From contig BPJM01000002.1 of assembly GCA_026004615.1 (NCBI GenBank), forward strand, positions 186,001 through 250,000: DNA of 64,000 nucleotides, written 5' to 3'. The notes beneath the pieces were generated by a model. It saw only the letters and a program-made list of their open reading frames with translations, had not been told where the DNA came from and made no database searches. Of the stretch, positions 39,552-49,308 are shown piece after piece (positions within the stretch are counted from its first letter, which is position 1; the number at the start of each line of letters is the position of its first letter). The position numbers and the translations under genes were made by a program. Source of the stretch: Planctomycetota bacterium. GTDB lineage: Bacteria; Planctomycetota; J058; J103.

Positions 39552-40891
39552 TGGAGACCAGGCCCATGGAACCGGTCGCGGCCGCCAGGAGCCGGCGCGG
39601 CGGCCGGCGGCGCATGCTCCCCGCCGCGCTGGCGCTGCTCGCGCTCGCCTGGCTGGCGGCGCCCCACGCCGGTGCCCGGCAGGGCGCTCGGGGAGCGCCG
39701 CTCGCCGGCCCGTCCGAGCAAGGCGCACCCGGACGCGTGCTCGCCGAGCGGGCACACCGCGCCATGCAGCGCGCGGTGAGCTGGCTGCTCGCCCGGCAGC
39801 ACGACAACGGATCGTTCGGCGCCATCCCGGGGGCGAGCGAGCAGGGCGAACTCGGGATCACCGCGCTGGTGGTGCGCGCGCTGGCCGGGCTGCCCGCGCC
39901 GCTGCGCACCGAGGCCGTTGCGCGCGCACGCGAGCGCGCGACCGCCTGGTTGCTCGCCCAGCAGCGTCCCGATGGCTCGTTCGGCCAGCCAGGCACGGGC
40001 CTGGTCACCTATCGGACCGCGATCGCGATCGACGCGCTGGTCGCACTCGATGCGGCGCGCCATGCCGAGGCGATCAGGCGCGCGCGCGACTATCTGGTCG
40101 CGACCCAGTTCCACACCGCCGAGGTGCTGGGCCCGAATCCAGAGGATTCGCCCTACTATGGGGGCTGGGGCTACGATCGCAGCGGCGTGCGGCCCGAGGC
40201 CGACCTGTCCAACACCGCGATGGCGCTCGATGCGCTGCGGCGTGCCGGCCTGCCCGAGGACAGTCCGGTCTGGCAGCGCGCGCTGGTGTTTTTGCGCCGC
40301 TGCCAGAACCACAGCGAGACCAACGATCTCAAGTCCGACGAGGTGGTGATCGGGCAGGATGGCGGCTTCATGTACGATCCGGGGTTGGAGCGGCGCATGA
40401 GCGTGCCGGTGCCGCGGCCCGACGGGCGGGTCGAGATCCCCTCCTATGCGAGCATGACCTACGCCGGTCTGCTGAGCATGCTGCATGCGCGGCTGCGGCG
40501 CGACGATCCGCGCGTGCAGGCCGCCTGGGGTTGGATCCGGCGGAACTACACGCTCGAGGAGAACCGCGGCCTGGGCACGCACGAGGACCGCAGCCGGGGC
40601 CAGCAGGGGCTCTACTACTACTACCTCATGTTCGCCAAGGCGCTCGCCGCATGGGGAGAACCGGTGATCGAGACCGCGGACGGGCAGCGGCGGCACTGGG
40701 CGCAGGATCTGGTCGAGCGGCTGCTGGCGCTGCAGCGCGAGGACGGCTCGTGGTACAACGACGAGCCCCGGTGGTGGGAGCGCGATCCGGTGCTGGTCAC
40801 TGCCTACGTGCTGCAGGCGCTCGAGATCGCGCTGCCCTGGCTGGAGCGGGGCGCGGGCGAGCCGGGCGCGGGCGGGGGAGCGGAGCGGTGA
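39548..40891 (+). CDS. Secreted prenyltransferase/squalene-oxidase-repeat protein
   Basis: 447 residues with an N-terminal signal (MLPAALALLALAWLAAPHAG, about residues 23-42). The body has repeated QW/prenyltransferase-like units: WLLARQHDNGSFGAI, WLLAQQRPDGSFGQPG, YYGGWGYDRSG, and LLALQREDGSWYNDEPRWWE. It lacks a DxDD cyclase motif, so it is unlikely to be a squalene-hopene cyclase. The alpha/alpha-barrel fold could bind or process a secreted substrate. Proteins of this kind are frequent in Planctomycetota next to YdjY or membrane proteins. Last gene of the glyA-linked overlapping run. Confidence 0.8.
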   Translation: MMETRPMEPVAAARSRRGGRRRMLPAALALLALAWLAAPHAGARQGARGAPLAGPSEQGAPGRVLAERAHRAMQRAVSWLLARQHDNGSFGAIPGASEQGELGITALVVRALAGLPAPLRTEAVARARERATAWLLAQQRPDGSFGQPGTGLVTYRTAIAIDALVALDAARHAEAIRRARDYLVATQFHTAEVLGPNPEDSPYYGGWGYDRSGVRPEADLSNTAMALDALRRAGLPEDSPVWQRALVFLRRCQNHSETNDLKSDEVVIGQDGGFMYDPGLERRMSVPVPRPDGRVEIPSYASMTYAGLLSMLHARLRRDDPRVQAAWGWIRRNYTLEENRGLGTHEDRSRGQQGLYYYYLMFAKALAAWGEPVIETADGQRRHWAQDLVERLLALQREDGSWYNDEPRWWERDPVLVTAYVLQALEIALPWLERGAGEPGAGGGAER

Positions 40892-40999
40892 GGACCGCAC
40901 GGGCACCCGTCGAGTGGGCCTGGAGCGGCCGGGGCTGGCCAGGCGCCGCCAGCGGGCTAGCCCGCCGCGGTGCCGGGCGAGCGGCGTGCGAGGCGCGCC

Positions 41000-42241
41000 G
41001 TGGCTGAAGGCGCGCTCGGGGTCTTTCTGATCGGGGCGCTCGGCGATGTGGCGACCACCTGCATCGCCGGCTGCGCCGCGCTGGCGCGGGGGCTCTGGCC
41101 GCCTACCGGGCTGGTGACTGCGCTACCCGAGCTGGCCGCGGGCACGGAGCTGGTGCCGCTCGGAGCGCTCCGCTTCGGGGGGCTCGATGTGCGAGCGGGC
41201 GAGCTCGGGGAGAACGCGGCGCGGCTGGAGCGCGAGGGCGTGCTGCCGGCCGGGCTCGGGGCGGCGGTGGCAGAGTCGCTCGCCGAGGCCTCGGCCCGCG
41301 TCGAGCCCGGGATCCTGCTCGGGGCCGCCGAACCGGTGCGGGCGCTGGCGCTGCCCGCGCTGCGCGAGCAGCGGTTGGCGCCGCGCGAGGCGCTGGCGTA
41401 CGTGCGCGAGCGCCTGAGCGCCTTCCGCCGCGCTGCCGGGGTGGAGCGCGTGGTGGTGGTGCAGCTCGCCTCGGCGGAACCGCTCCACCCCGAGGCGGCC
41501 GCGCTCGCGGAGGACTCGGAGCTGGAGCGCTTCCTCGATCGCGCCGATCCGCGCACCCCGGCGAGCCTGATCTACGCGCTGGCGGCGCTGGAGGAGCGGT
41601 GTCCCTACCTCAACTTCACCCCCGCGCTCGGCGCTTCCGCGCCTGCGGTGCGCGCCCGCGCGCGCCGGCTCGGGGTGGCGCATGCCGGCCGCGACGGCAA
41701 GACCGGCGAGACGCTGCTCAAGAGCGTGCTGGGGCCCATGTTCGCGGCGCGCCACCTGCGCGTGCTCTCCTGGGCCGGCTACAACATCCTGGGCAACCGC
41801 GACGGGCAGGTACTGGCGGACCCCGAGGCCCGCGCCGGCAAGCTGCAGAGCAAGCGCTCGGTGCTCGCCGGGGTCCTGGGGCCGGGCCAGCCCGGCAGCG
41901 AACACGTCACCATCGAGTTCGTCCCCTCGCTCGGCGACTGGAAGACGGCCTGGAACCACGTCCACTTCGAGGGCTTCCTCGGGGTGCGCATGGCGCTGGA
42001 GCTGACCTGGCGCGGCTCGGATTCGGCGCTCGCCGCCCCGCTGGTGCTCGACGGCGTGCGATTGTTGGAGCGGGCCGCCCGCGCCGGGCGCGCCGGAGTG
42101 GTGCACGAGCTGGCGTGTCTGTTCAAGGATCCGCTCGAATGCGGCGAGCACGCCTTCGCCGCCCAGTGGCAGATGTTGCTCCAGCTGGCTGCGCGCTGGC
42201 GCCTCGGCCCGTCTCTGGGGGCCACGCCACCACCGGCCTAG
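41000..42241 (+). CDS. myo-Inositol-1-phosphate synthase
   Basis: 413 residues. NAD-dependent cyclisation of glucose 6-phosphate to inositol 3-phosphate, the committed step for inositol. Seen: the N-terminal dinucleotide region GVFLIGALGDVATTCIAG, YLNFTPALGAS, AGRDGKTGETLLKSVLGPMF (the signature block), LSWAGYNILGNRDGQVL, and the Lys-rich substrate segment GKLQSKRSV. Start is GTG at 41000 with GAGG upstream; a GTG at 40970 would add 10 residues. The nearest relatives by pattern are actinobacterial/archaeal-type MIPS. Inositol might serve lipids; SPT-like and GNAT genes are 27 kb away. Confidence 0.9.
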   Translation: MAEGALGVFLIGALGDVATTCIAGCAALARGLWPPTGLVTALPELAAGTELVPLGALRFGGLDVRAGELGENAARLEREGVLPAGLGAAVAESLAEASARVEPGILLGAAEPVRALALPALREQRLAPREALAYVRERLSAFRRAAGVERVVVVQLASAEPLHPEAAALAEDSELERFLDRADPRTPASLIYALAALEERCPYLNFTPALGASAPAVRARARRLGVAHAGRDGKTGETLLKSVLGPMFAARHLRVLSWAGYNILGNRDGQVLADPEARAGKLQSKRSVLAGVLGPGQPGSEHVTIEFVPSLGDWKTAWNHVHFEGFLGVRMALELTWRGSDSALAAPLVLDGVRLLERAARAGRAGVVHELACLFKDPLECGEHAFAAQWQMLLQLAARWRLGPSLGATPPPA

Positions 42242-42311
42242 GCGCGGCGCAGGCGCAGTTCCGCCGCGCGGTGCTCGGCGGCCGGGCACGCCAGGGCGAT
42301 CTCCGATCTGG

Positions 42312-42317
42312 TACACT
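42312..42317 (+). promoter_or_regulatory. Candidate -10 box of the aldehyde dehydrogenase gene
   Basis: TACACT in the 114-base gap, 38 bases before the ATG. A convincing -35 was not found. Confidence 0.3.
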
Positions 42318-42355
42318 GCTCGGAAACCAGACCGATTGGGAGCCGAGCACGCACC

Positions 42356-43951
42356 ATGGGCACGCTGACCCTGCAAGCCCCCGCCGCGGGCACTGCCACC
42401 GCAGCCTCGCCGGGGCGGCTGCGTTCGATCGATCCGATGACACTGCAGGTGCTGGGCGAGGTCGAGATCCGCGATCGGGACTGGGTGGCGCGCGCGGCCG
42501 AGCGCGCCCGCGCCGCGCAGCCGGGCTGGCAGGCGCTGGGGGTGCGCGGCCGCAACCGCGTGCTGGAGCGGGCACGGCAGATCCTGCTGGACGAGATGGA
42601 GGCGTTCGCCGATCGCGTCGCCCGCGAGACCGGCCGTACCTTCAACGGGGCGCTGTTCGCCGATGTGATCGCCACCCTGGACCTGATCGCCTGGCATCTG
42701 CGCTGCGCCGAGCGGTATCTGCGTCCCGAGCGGCTGCCGCTCCGCCACTACCGGCTGCTTGGCCGGCGCAGCTGGCTGATCAGCGAGCCGCTGGGGCTGG
42801 TCGGTGTGATCTCGCCTTGGAACTTCCCCTTCTACATCGCCATGCAGTGCGTGGTGCCGGCGCTGGTTGCCGGCAACGCCGTGATCCTCAAGCCGAGCGA
42901 GATCACCCCCCTGGTGGGCGAGATGGTGGCCGAGCTGTTCGAGCGGGCCGGGCTGCCCGCGGACGTGCTCCAGGTGGCGAGCGGGGACGGGCGGACCGGG
43001 GCAGCGGTGGTCGAGCAGGTCGACAAGGTCTTCTTCGTCGGCTCGGGGCCGACCGCGAAGAAGATCCTCGCAGCGGCAGCGACGCGCCTCACCCCGTGCG
43101 TGATGGAGCTCGGCGGCAATGCGCCGGCGCTGGTGCTCGAGGACGCCGACCTCGAGCATGCCGCGCGCGGCCTGGTGTGGGGAGCGTTCTTCCACGCCGG
43201 CCAGATCTGCGCCAGTGTCCAGCGCATCTATGCCGCCGAGCCGATCTTCGAGCGGTTTCGCGACCTTCTGGTCGCCGAGACGCGCAAGCTGCGGCTGAGC
43301 GAGGATCGCCGCCAGGCGGATGTGGGGGCGCTCACCTGCGACATGCAGCTGCGCCACGTCGAGCAGATGGTCGAGCAGGCGCGGCGGGAAGGGGCAAGGG
43401 TGCTGGTGGGCGGCCGGCGCCCGCCCGGACTCAAGGGGCTGTTCTACGAGCCCACGATCCTCACCGATGTCCAGCCCTCGCACCGCTTCTGCTGCGAGGA
43501 GGTGTTCGGGCCGGTCGTCATGGTGATGCCGTTCGCCAGCGAAGAGCAGGCGGTCGAGCTCGCCAACGCCACGCCCTACGGACTGCACGCCAGCGTCTGG
43601 TCGCGCGATCACCGGCGGGCGGCGCGGCTCGCCGAGAGGATCCGGGCGGGGGATGTGTCGATCAACGACCACGTCACCATGGCTGGGCTGCCGGATGGAC
43701 CGTGGGGCGGCGTCAAGCAGTCGGGCTTCGGCAAGCTCGGGTCGCGCTACGGGCTCTATGAGTTCGTCGAGCGCCGCCACCTCCATCTGAACCGCTTCGC
43801 CGGCATCGCCATGCCCTGGTGGTTTCCGGAGACCGCCGAGCAACTCCAGGGGCTCAAGGCGATGGCGCGCGCACTCAACGCCGGCTCGCTGCGCGAACGC
43901 GGCCGCGCAGCGCTGGCGGCCGTGCGCGCGCTGTGGCCTCGCTTGCGCTGA
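42356..43951 (+). CDS. NAD(P)-dependent aldehyde dehydrogenase
   Basis: 531 residues. Oxidises an aldehyde to the acid. Seen: ISPWNFPFYIAMQ (Asn of the oxyanion hole), ILKPSEITP (cofactor), the catalytic base in MELGGNAPALVLEDADLE, the nucleophile Cys in HAGQICASVQR, and EEVFGPVVMVM. The C-terminal region (GRRHLHLNRFAGIAMPWWFP and a helical tail) is longer than in typical 480-residue enzymes and may aid membrane association, as in fatty-aldehyde dehydrogenases (inference). A role in sphingolipid or fatty-aldehyde turnover is conceivable only by context. Confidence 0.9.
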   Translation: MGTLTLQAPAAGTATAASPGRLRSIDPMTLQVLGEVEIRDRDWVARAAERARAAQPGWQALGVRGRNRVLERARQILLDEMEAFADRVARETGRTFNGALFADVIATLDLIAWHLRCAERYLRPERLPLRHYRLLGRRSWLISEPLGLVGVISPWNFPFYIAMQCVVPALVAGNAVILKPSEITPLVGEMVAELFERAGLPADVLQVASGDGRTGAAVVEQVDKVFFVGSGPTAKKILAAAATRLTPCVMELGGNAPALVLEDADLEHAARGLVWGAFFHAGQICASVQRIYAAEPIFERFRDLLVAETRKLRLSEDRRQADVGALTCDMQLRHVEQMVEQARREGARVLVGGRRPPGLKGLFYEPTILTDVQPSHRFCCEEVFGPVVMVMPFASEEQAVELANATPYGLHASVWSRDHRRAARLAERIRAGDVSINDHVTMAGLPDGPWGGVKQSGFGKLGSRYGLYEFVERRHLHLNRFAGIAMPWWFPETAEQLQGLKAMARALNAGSLRERGRAALAAVRALWPRLR

Positions 43952-43996
43952 GCGCCGCCGCCGCGCCCGCGCTGCGCGCCCGGCGCCGGCAGCGGG

Positions 43997-44929
43997 CTAG
44001 AGGTTGCGGCTCTCCAGGTAGCGCTCGGCGTCGATCGCGGCCATGCAGCCCATGCCGGCGGCGGTGACCGCCTGGCGATAGATGCGGTCGACGCAGTCGC
44101 CGCCGGCGAACACCCCGGGCCGACCCATGGAGGTGCCCCGCACCGGCACCAGGTAGCCGTGCTCATCCATGGGGAGCTGCCCCTCGAACAGCCGCGTGTT
44201 CGGCACATGGCCGATGGCGAGGAACAGACCGCCGACTTCCAGCGTCCGCTCCGCGCCCTCGTCCTTGGTGCTCCTGAGACGCAGCCCGCTCACCTTCTTC
44301 TCGCCCAGCACCTCCACCACGACATGGGACCAGATGAACTCGATCTTGGGGTGCGCGCGGGCGCGCTCCTGCATGATCTTGGAGGCGCGCAGTTCGTCGC
44401 GCCGGTGGATGACGTAGACCTTGGTCGCGAAGCGGGTCAGGAACAGCGCCTCTTCCATCGCCGAGTCGCCGCCGCCCACGACCGCCACCACCTGGTCGCG
44501 GAAGAACGCCCCGTCGCAGGTGGCGCACGAGCTGACCCCGTGGCCCCACAGCCGTGACTCGCTCTCGAGCCCCAGCTTGCGCGGTGCCGCCCCGGTGGCG
44601 ATGATCACCGTCCAGCTCTCGTACTCCTCGTCATCCACCCAGAGCCGGTGCGGGCGCTCGGCCACCTCGCTCAGCTCGACCCGCGTCACGTCGCGCGAGC
44701 GGTAACGCGCCCCGAACCGCTCGGCCTGGGCCCGCATCTGTTCCATCAGCTCCGGGCCCTGGATGCCCTGGGGAAAGCCGGGGTAGTTCTCGACCTCGGT
44801 CGTGGTCATGAGCTGGCCGCCGTACTGGAGCCCTTCCAGACACAGCGGCTCCAGGCGGGCGCGGGCGGTATACAGCGCCGCGGTGTAGCCGGCGGGACCG
44901 CCGCCGATCACGATGACCTTCTCGGGCAT
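43997..44929 (-). CDS. trxB: Thioredoxin reductase
   Basis: 310 residues. FAD/NADPH enzyme that reduces thioredoxin. FAD loop [18 protein letters not shown], redox-active CATC in [12 protein letters not shown] (about residues 137-148), NADPH loop [17 protein letters not shown], and the C-terminal [10 protein letters not shown]. The ATG at 44929 follows AGGAG. The thioredoxin gene lies 85 bases upstream on the same strand. Confidence 0.96.
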   Translation of the reverse strand: MPEKVIVIGGGPAGYTAALYTARARLEPLCLEGLQYGGQLMTTTEVENYPGFPQGIQGPELMEQMRAQAERFGARYRSRDVTRVELSEVAERPHRLWVDDEEYESWTVIIATGAAPRKLGLESESRLWGHGVSSCATCDGAFFRDQVVAVVGGGDSAMEEALFLTRFATKVYVIHRRDELRASKIMQERARAHPKIEFIWSHVVVEVLGEKKVSGLRLRSTKDEGAERTLEVGGLFLAIGHVPNTRLFEGQLPMDEHGYLVPVRGTSMGRPGVFAGGDCVDRIYRQAVTAAGMGCMAAIDAERYLESRNL

Positions 44930-45014
44930 GCGGCTCGTCTCCTCTGGATCCGGCGCAGTATGCAAGCGCGCGGACTGCCGGATTCGCAACCCGCGAGCAG
45001 AGCTCGCCCGGCGG

Positions 45015-45332
45015 CTAGCCGAGCAGCCCCTCGATCTTCTTCTTGAGGGTCTCCTTGGGCACCAGCCCCTGCACGGTGTCGACCTCCTTGCCGCCCTTGA
45101 AGAACATGATGGTCGGCACCGCCATGATCCGGTAGCGCGCGGGGGTCTCCGGCGAGGCGTCGACGTCGAACTTGGCGATCTTGACCCGGCCTTCGTACTC
45201 CTGGGCCAGCTCCTCGATGATCGGCGCCAGCCGCCTGCACGGCCCGCACCAGGTAGCCGTGAAGTCGACCACCACCGGCTGCTCGGACTGCAACACCTCG
45301 GTCTCGAAACTCTGGTCGTCGAGCGTCAGCAT
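45015..45332 (-). CDS. trxA: Thioredoxin
   Basis: 105 residues. Standard thioredoxin with the active site [11 protein letters not shown] (CGPC), the buried Asp in VVVDFTA, and the cis-Pro loop [10 protein letters not shown]. The preceding gene's stop codon and this ATG are separated by one base, so it is co-translated with dsbD. It probably also serves as electron donor for DsbD. Confidence 0.97.
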   Translation of the reverse strand: MLTLDDQSFETEVLQSEQPVVVDFTATWCGPCRRLAPIIEELAQEYEGRVKIAKFDVDASPETPARYRIMAVPTIMFFKGGKEVDTVQGLVPKETLKKKIEGLLG

Positions 45333-45333
45333 C

Positions 45334-47332
45334 TCAGTCGATCTCCTTGAGGCGTTTGCGTAGCTCCGCGGTGCTGACCTTGCCCTCGATGCGCCGAGCG
45401 GCCAGGTATTCGCCGCGGGAGTCGTAAAAGGCCATGAACGGGACGGCGTACGAGGCGAAGCGCTCGATCTTGAGCCGCTGTGCCTGTTCGTCATCGGTGA
45501 TGTCGATCCGGACCGGCAGGAAGCGCCGTAGTTCCCGCACCACCTCGGGGTCGCGGAACGTCGTCAGCTCCATCTGCTGGCACGGGATGCACCAGCGCGC
45601 GGTGAAGTCGATGAAGACCGGGCGTCGCTCGGCCCGCGCCTGCGCGAGCAGCGCGTCGAGTTCGGCGGCGGTGCGCGCATGCCGCCACGGGATCGCGGAG
45701 GCGAACAGCCGTTGCGGCGGCAGGAGCAGTCCGTTCTCCTCGGGCAGCACGTAGGGGCCGAACAGGAAGTACGCCCCGGCTATGGCCACCAGGAGTCCGC
45801 CGCCGAACTGCGCGGTACCGAAGGCCGTGCCCTCGGCGGCCTGCTCCAGCCGCGCCCGGCCGGCGAGGTAGGCGGTGATGCCGCCGAAGAACAGATACAG
45901 GCCCACCAGCACCAGCAGCGCCGTCTCGCTCCCCAGCGCCACGTGCGCGAAGTAGATCGCGAATGCCAGCAGCACCCAGCCGAAGGCATGCTTGACCGAA
46001 TCCATCCAGGCGCCGGCCCGCGGCAGCCGCTGCAGCCCCGCCGAGAAGATCCCCAGCCCCACGAACGGCAGCGCGAGCCCCAGTCCGAAGGCGCCGAAGG
46101 TGGCGAGCCCGAACAGGACATCCCCGCTCGTGGCCACCACGAGCATGAGCCCGCCCGCCACCGGTCCCACGCACGGCGCCGCCACCAGCCCGAGCGTCAG
46201 CCCCAGCACCAGCGCCCCCAGCAGGCCGCCGCGCCGGCCGCCCGCCTGCAGCCGCGTGGTGAGGCTGGAGGGCAAGGCCAGCTCGAAGTAACCGAACATG
46301 CTGAGCGCGAGCAGCACGAACAGCCCGACCAGCGACCAGATCACCGCCGGATGGCCCAGCACCGCACCCAGATCGCGCCCCAGCAAGGCCATGCCGACGC
46401 CGAGTGCGGTGTAGGTCAGCAGGATCCCCAGCCCGTAGGCCAGCGCCAGCGGCACCGCGCGCGCCCGGCTGCCACCCTGCCGCTGGAAGTAGGTGACGGT
46501 GACCGGGATGATCGGATACACGCACGGGGTCAGGGTGACCGCCAGACCGGCGAGCAGCGCGAGCAGCATCTCGAGGCCGAACGAGCCGGTGCTGCCGGTG
46601 GCCGGGGCAGCAGCCGCGGTCGCCGGCCCGCGCGGCCTCGCTACCCCCGCCGGCCCCGGGCGCGGCCGGCAGCTCCCCCCCGCCCTCCTCGAAGAGCACC
46701 AGCTCCGGTCCGCCGGCGGCGGGCAGCGCCGCCTCGCCGCGGCCCGCGCGCACCCGGTAGAAAAGCTCGATCCGCCTGGTAAAGGGCAGCAGGCAGTTCG
46801 TCAGCGGGTCGTCGCACGCCTGATAGCGGATCGCCAGCGCGAGCGCCCCCTGCTCGCCTGCCCGTTCGGCCCCCGGTCCGCGCACGAACAGCGTCACCTC
46901 CAGCCGCCCGCGCCAGACCGCGACCCGTTCACCGAAGGCGGTCTCCTGCTGCGGGGGGGGCGCGATCCGGTAGCCGGCGAGCACCGGCCCCTGGCCCGGG
47001 CCGCCGGCGGGGGCGGGCTCCGCCCGGATCACCAGGGGCTCGAAGCCCGCCGTGTTGGGCGCATACAGGTGCCAGCCGGGGGCGATCTCGAGCCCGAAGC
47101 GGAGCGTGCTCAGCCCCTCGGCGTACAGCTCCTGGCGCTCCGGCACCACGGTCGCGACCACGGTGTCCGGCGTCGGCGGCGTTCCAGCTCCGGGCTGCTC
47201 GGCGGACGCGGCCCGCCCGCTCAAGAGCGCCAGTGCCGCCACCAGCGCGCCCACAGCCCCGATGGCGGCAAGCCGGACCGCCTCGCCGGCCCTGTCGATC
47301 GCTTCTCGGCCGTGCCTCTGTGTGGTTCGCAC
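45334..47332 (-). pseudogene. dsbD: Thiol:disulfide interchange protein DsbD, reading frame broken once
   Basis: Three-part DsbD: periplasmic N-terminal domain (APGWHLYAPNTAGFEPLV and YQACDDPLTNCLLPFT with its Cys pair), an eight-helix membrane domain with TLTPCVYPIIPVT and AAPCVGPVAGG, and a C-terminal thioredoxin domain with ARWCIPCQQME. It carries electrons from cytoplasmic thioredoxin to periplasmic proteins. The N-terminal and membrane parts are in different frames. Removing one base from the five-C run at 46644-46648 (plus strand) joins them (AGGVARPRGPATAAA). Probably an assembly indel. Start chosen at GTG 47332, just before the signal/anchor segment; ribosome-binding site AGAGG is weak. 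The TGA stop lies one base before trxA. Confidence 0.85.
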
Positions 47333-47534
47333 CGCTTCGCGCCTCTTTTCGCTCCGGCTGCTCACCACGAAACAACCCCGGCCGCACCGGCTCGCTGGAG
47401 CCGGCCGCCGGCCGACGCTCGCACGCAGCCGGCGGCCAGCGCCGCCCGCGGGCAAAAACCAGCCCGAGGCTACCCCGGCCACCCGGCCCGGTCAACCGCA
47501 CCTGCCCTCGCTGTGGCGAGGCGTGCGGTGCGGG

Positions 47535-47540
47535 TAGCAT
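47535..47540 (+). promoter_or_regulatory. Candidate -10 box for a leaderless rsmG transcript
   Basis: TAGCAT 6 bases before the rsmG ATG, with no Shine-Dalgarno sequence between. Same arrangement as the boxes before the Nudix gene and the lipoprotein gene. Confidence 0.4.
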
Positions 47541-47546
47541 ATCGCC

Positions 47547-48314
47547 ATGGACCGGGAAACATTCCGGCGCGAAGCGGCGCGGCTCGGCTACGAGCTCGGC
47601 GAGGCGGAGTGGGGCGCGCTCGGCACGCTGGAGCGCCTGCTTGCGGCCGGCAGCGCGCGCGCGGCGCTGACCGCCGTGCACGGCCCGCAAGGATTCCTCG
47701 AGCTGCACGTGCTGGACAGCCTCGGCGCGGTGCTGGCCTTCGATCCCACTAGCCCGCCGCCCGCGCGTCTGGTCGATGTCGGCACCGGGGCTGGTTTTCC
47801 GGCACTGCCACTTGCGATCGCGCTGCCGTGCCACCGGCTGTACCGCGGCGGCGCTGCGGCCGGCTCCGCCGTTGCACCGCCCCAGGTGGTGGCGCTGGAG
47901 TCGGTGCGCAAGAAGGCGGAGTTCGTCCGCCAGGCGGTGGCGACACTCGGCCTGGACCAGCGGGTCTCGGTGCTGCAGTGCCGGGCAGAACTGGCGGGCC
48001 GCGACCCGGCGTTGCGCGAGCGGTTCGACGTTGCGCTCGCACGCGCGGTGGCGCCTCTGCCGGTACTGGTCGAGCTGGCGCTGCCGCTGGTGCGCCCGGG
48101 CGGTTGGCTGGTCGCACTCAAGGGGCCGAAGGCGCCGGCGGAGTGCGTTGCCGCCGCGCGCGCCATCGAACTGCTCGGCGGCGGGCCGCCGGAGCTGATC
48201 CCGGTACCGCTCGGCGCACGCTCGCCGGTGCTGGTGCGGATCGGCAAGGAGCGCCCCACCCCCTCCCGCTATCCGCGCCGGCCCGGCGTCCCCCGCAAGC
48301 GCCCGCTGCGCTGA
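47547..48314 (+). CDS. rsmG: 16S rRNA (guanine-N7) methyltransferase RsmG
   Basis: 255 residues. Adds the 7-methyl group to G527 of 16S rRNA using S-adenosylmethionine. Seen: ELHVLDSLGAV, the SAM-binding VDVGTGAGFPALPLAIAL, ESVRKKAEF, and ARAVAPLPVLVELALPL. The end RYPRRPGVPRKRPLR is the usual GidB basic tail. An insertion (CHRLYRGGAAAGSAVAP) after the SAM motif lengthens it slightly. Divergent from dsbD across a 214-base gap. Confidence 0.93.
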   Translation: MDRETFRREAARLGYELGEAEWGALGTLERLLAAGSARAALTAVHGPQGFLELHVLDSLGAVLAFDPTSPPPARLVDVGTGAGFPALPLAIALPCHRLYRGGAAAGSAVAPPQVVALESVRKKAEFVRQAVATLGLDQRVSVLQCRAELAGRDPALRERFDVALARAVAPLPVLVELALPLVRPGGWLVALKGPKAPAECVAAARAIELLGGGPPELIPVPLGARSPVLVRIGKERPTPSRYPRRPGVPRKRPLR

Positions 48315-48390
48315 CCGAGGCAGCGGCGGGCCGCGGTGGCGGCCCAGGGTGTCCTGCGGCGCCGAAGCTGCGCCGCTGCTCGGGCGCTGC

Positions 48391-48396
48391 TACCAT
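48391..48396 (+). promoter_or_regulatory. Candidate -10 box for a leaderless lipoprotein transcript
   Basis: TACCAT, 6 bases before the ATG at 48403; no Shine-Dalgarno sequence. Confidence 0.4.
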
Positions 48397-48402
48397 CCGG
48401 GT

Positions 48403-49197
48403 ATGAGAGCGATCGGTGCCCTGCCGGCCCTTGTGTGCGCCGGCGCATGGCTGCTCGCCGGCTGCCCGGGCTCCACCGAAGGCGTGGCGGGCGCGGTCAG
48501 TGCCCCCGCGCCGCAGCGGGGTAGCGCGACCTCCTCCGCCCAGCGGCAGCCACTGGCGGACGCCGAACTGCAGCGGCGGCTCGAGGTGCTCGAGCAGGGG
48601 CTGCTCGCGCGCGAGGCGCGGCTGGCGGAGCTGGAGCGCGCGCTCGCGGTGCGTGACGCCCTGATCGCCGATCTCCGCCAGGAGCTGGAGCAACTCGCGC
48701 GCACGCGCGCTGCCGCCGAGGAGCTCGCCGCTCTGAGCTCCAGCGTCGAAGAGCTGCGCGCGCAGCTGGAGGGGCAACAGCGCGCAATCGAGCAGCTGCG
48801 GCGGCGCCATGGCGATGCGGTGCAGCATCTGGAACAGGAGCTGGGCCGACTCGGGCGCGAGCTGGCGGCCCTCTCCGAGCAGCTCGCCCGCCAGGCGCGC
48901 GTCGTCGAATCGCTGCGCACCCACTCCCCGGTGCCCAACATCGAGCGCGAGGTGCCGCGCATCGAGGCGCGGGTGCTCGCCGTGCAGCGGGGGGCCGCGG
49001 GCGAGACGGTGCTGCTGTCCGCCGGCAGCGCCCAGGGGGTCCAGGCCGGCTACGAGTTCACCCTCCAGCGCGAGGGCGCGCTGATCGCGAAGGTGCGGGT
49101 GGACGACGTCGGCGCCCATCTGGCCGGTGCCCGCGTGGTCTACCGGCGCGAAGGGGCGGAGATCCGCGAGGGCGATCTCGCCACCACCCGCCCCTGA
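48403..49197 (+). CDS. Coiled-coil lipoprotein, unknown function
   Basis: 264 residues. Lipoprotein signal with lipobox LLAGC (Cys21). Residues 60-180 are a long heptad-like coiled coil (EQGLLAREARLAELERALAV, ELEQLARTRAAAEELAALSS and similar). The C-terminal 70 residues (RVLAVQRGAAGETVLLSAGS, then VQAGYEFTLQREG) look like a small MreC/KOW-like beta domain. Probably anchored in the outer or cytoplasmic membrane facing the periplasm. No specific function recognised. Confidence 0.75.
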   Translation: MRAIGALPALVCAGAWLLAGCPGSTEGVAGAVSAPAPQRGSATSSAQRQPLADAELQRRLEVLEQGLLAREARLAELERALAVRDALIADLRQELEQLARTRAAAEELAALSSSVEELRAQLEGQQRAIEQLRRRHGDAVQHLEQELGRLGRELAALSEQLARQARVVESLRTHSPVPNIEREVPRIEARVLAVQRGAAGETVLLSAGSAQGVQAGYEFTLQREGALIAKVRVDDVGAHLAGARVVYRREGAEIREGDLATTRP

Positions 49198-49308
49198 GGG
49201 GGGCGGGCCGCACGGCTGCGCCCGGGAGCAAGCGGGGCGTGCAGGCCGAGTCCGGCGCTTGAGGCTGGCGCGGCGGCCGGCGGGTTGTGTCTGGAGCGGG
49301 GCGGCGCC

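Noticed and set aside
39548..40891. Squalene-hopene cyclase
   Set aside because: Too short, signal peptide present, and no DxDD catalytic motif seen.
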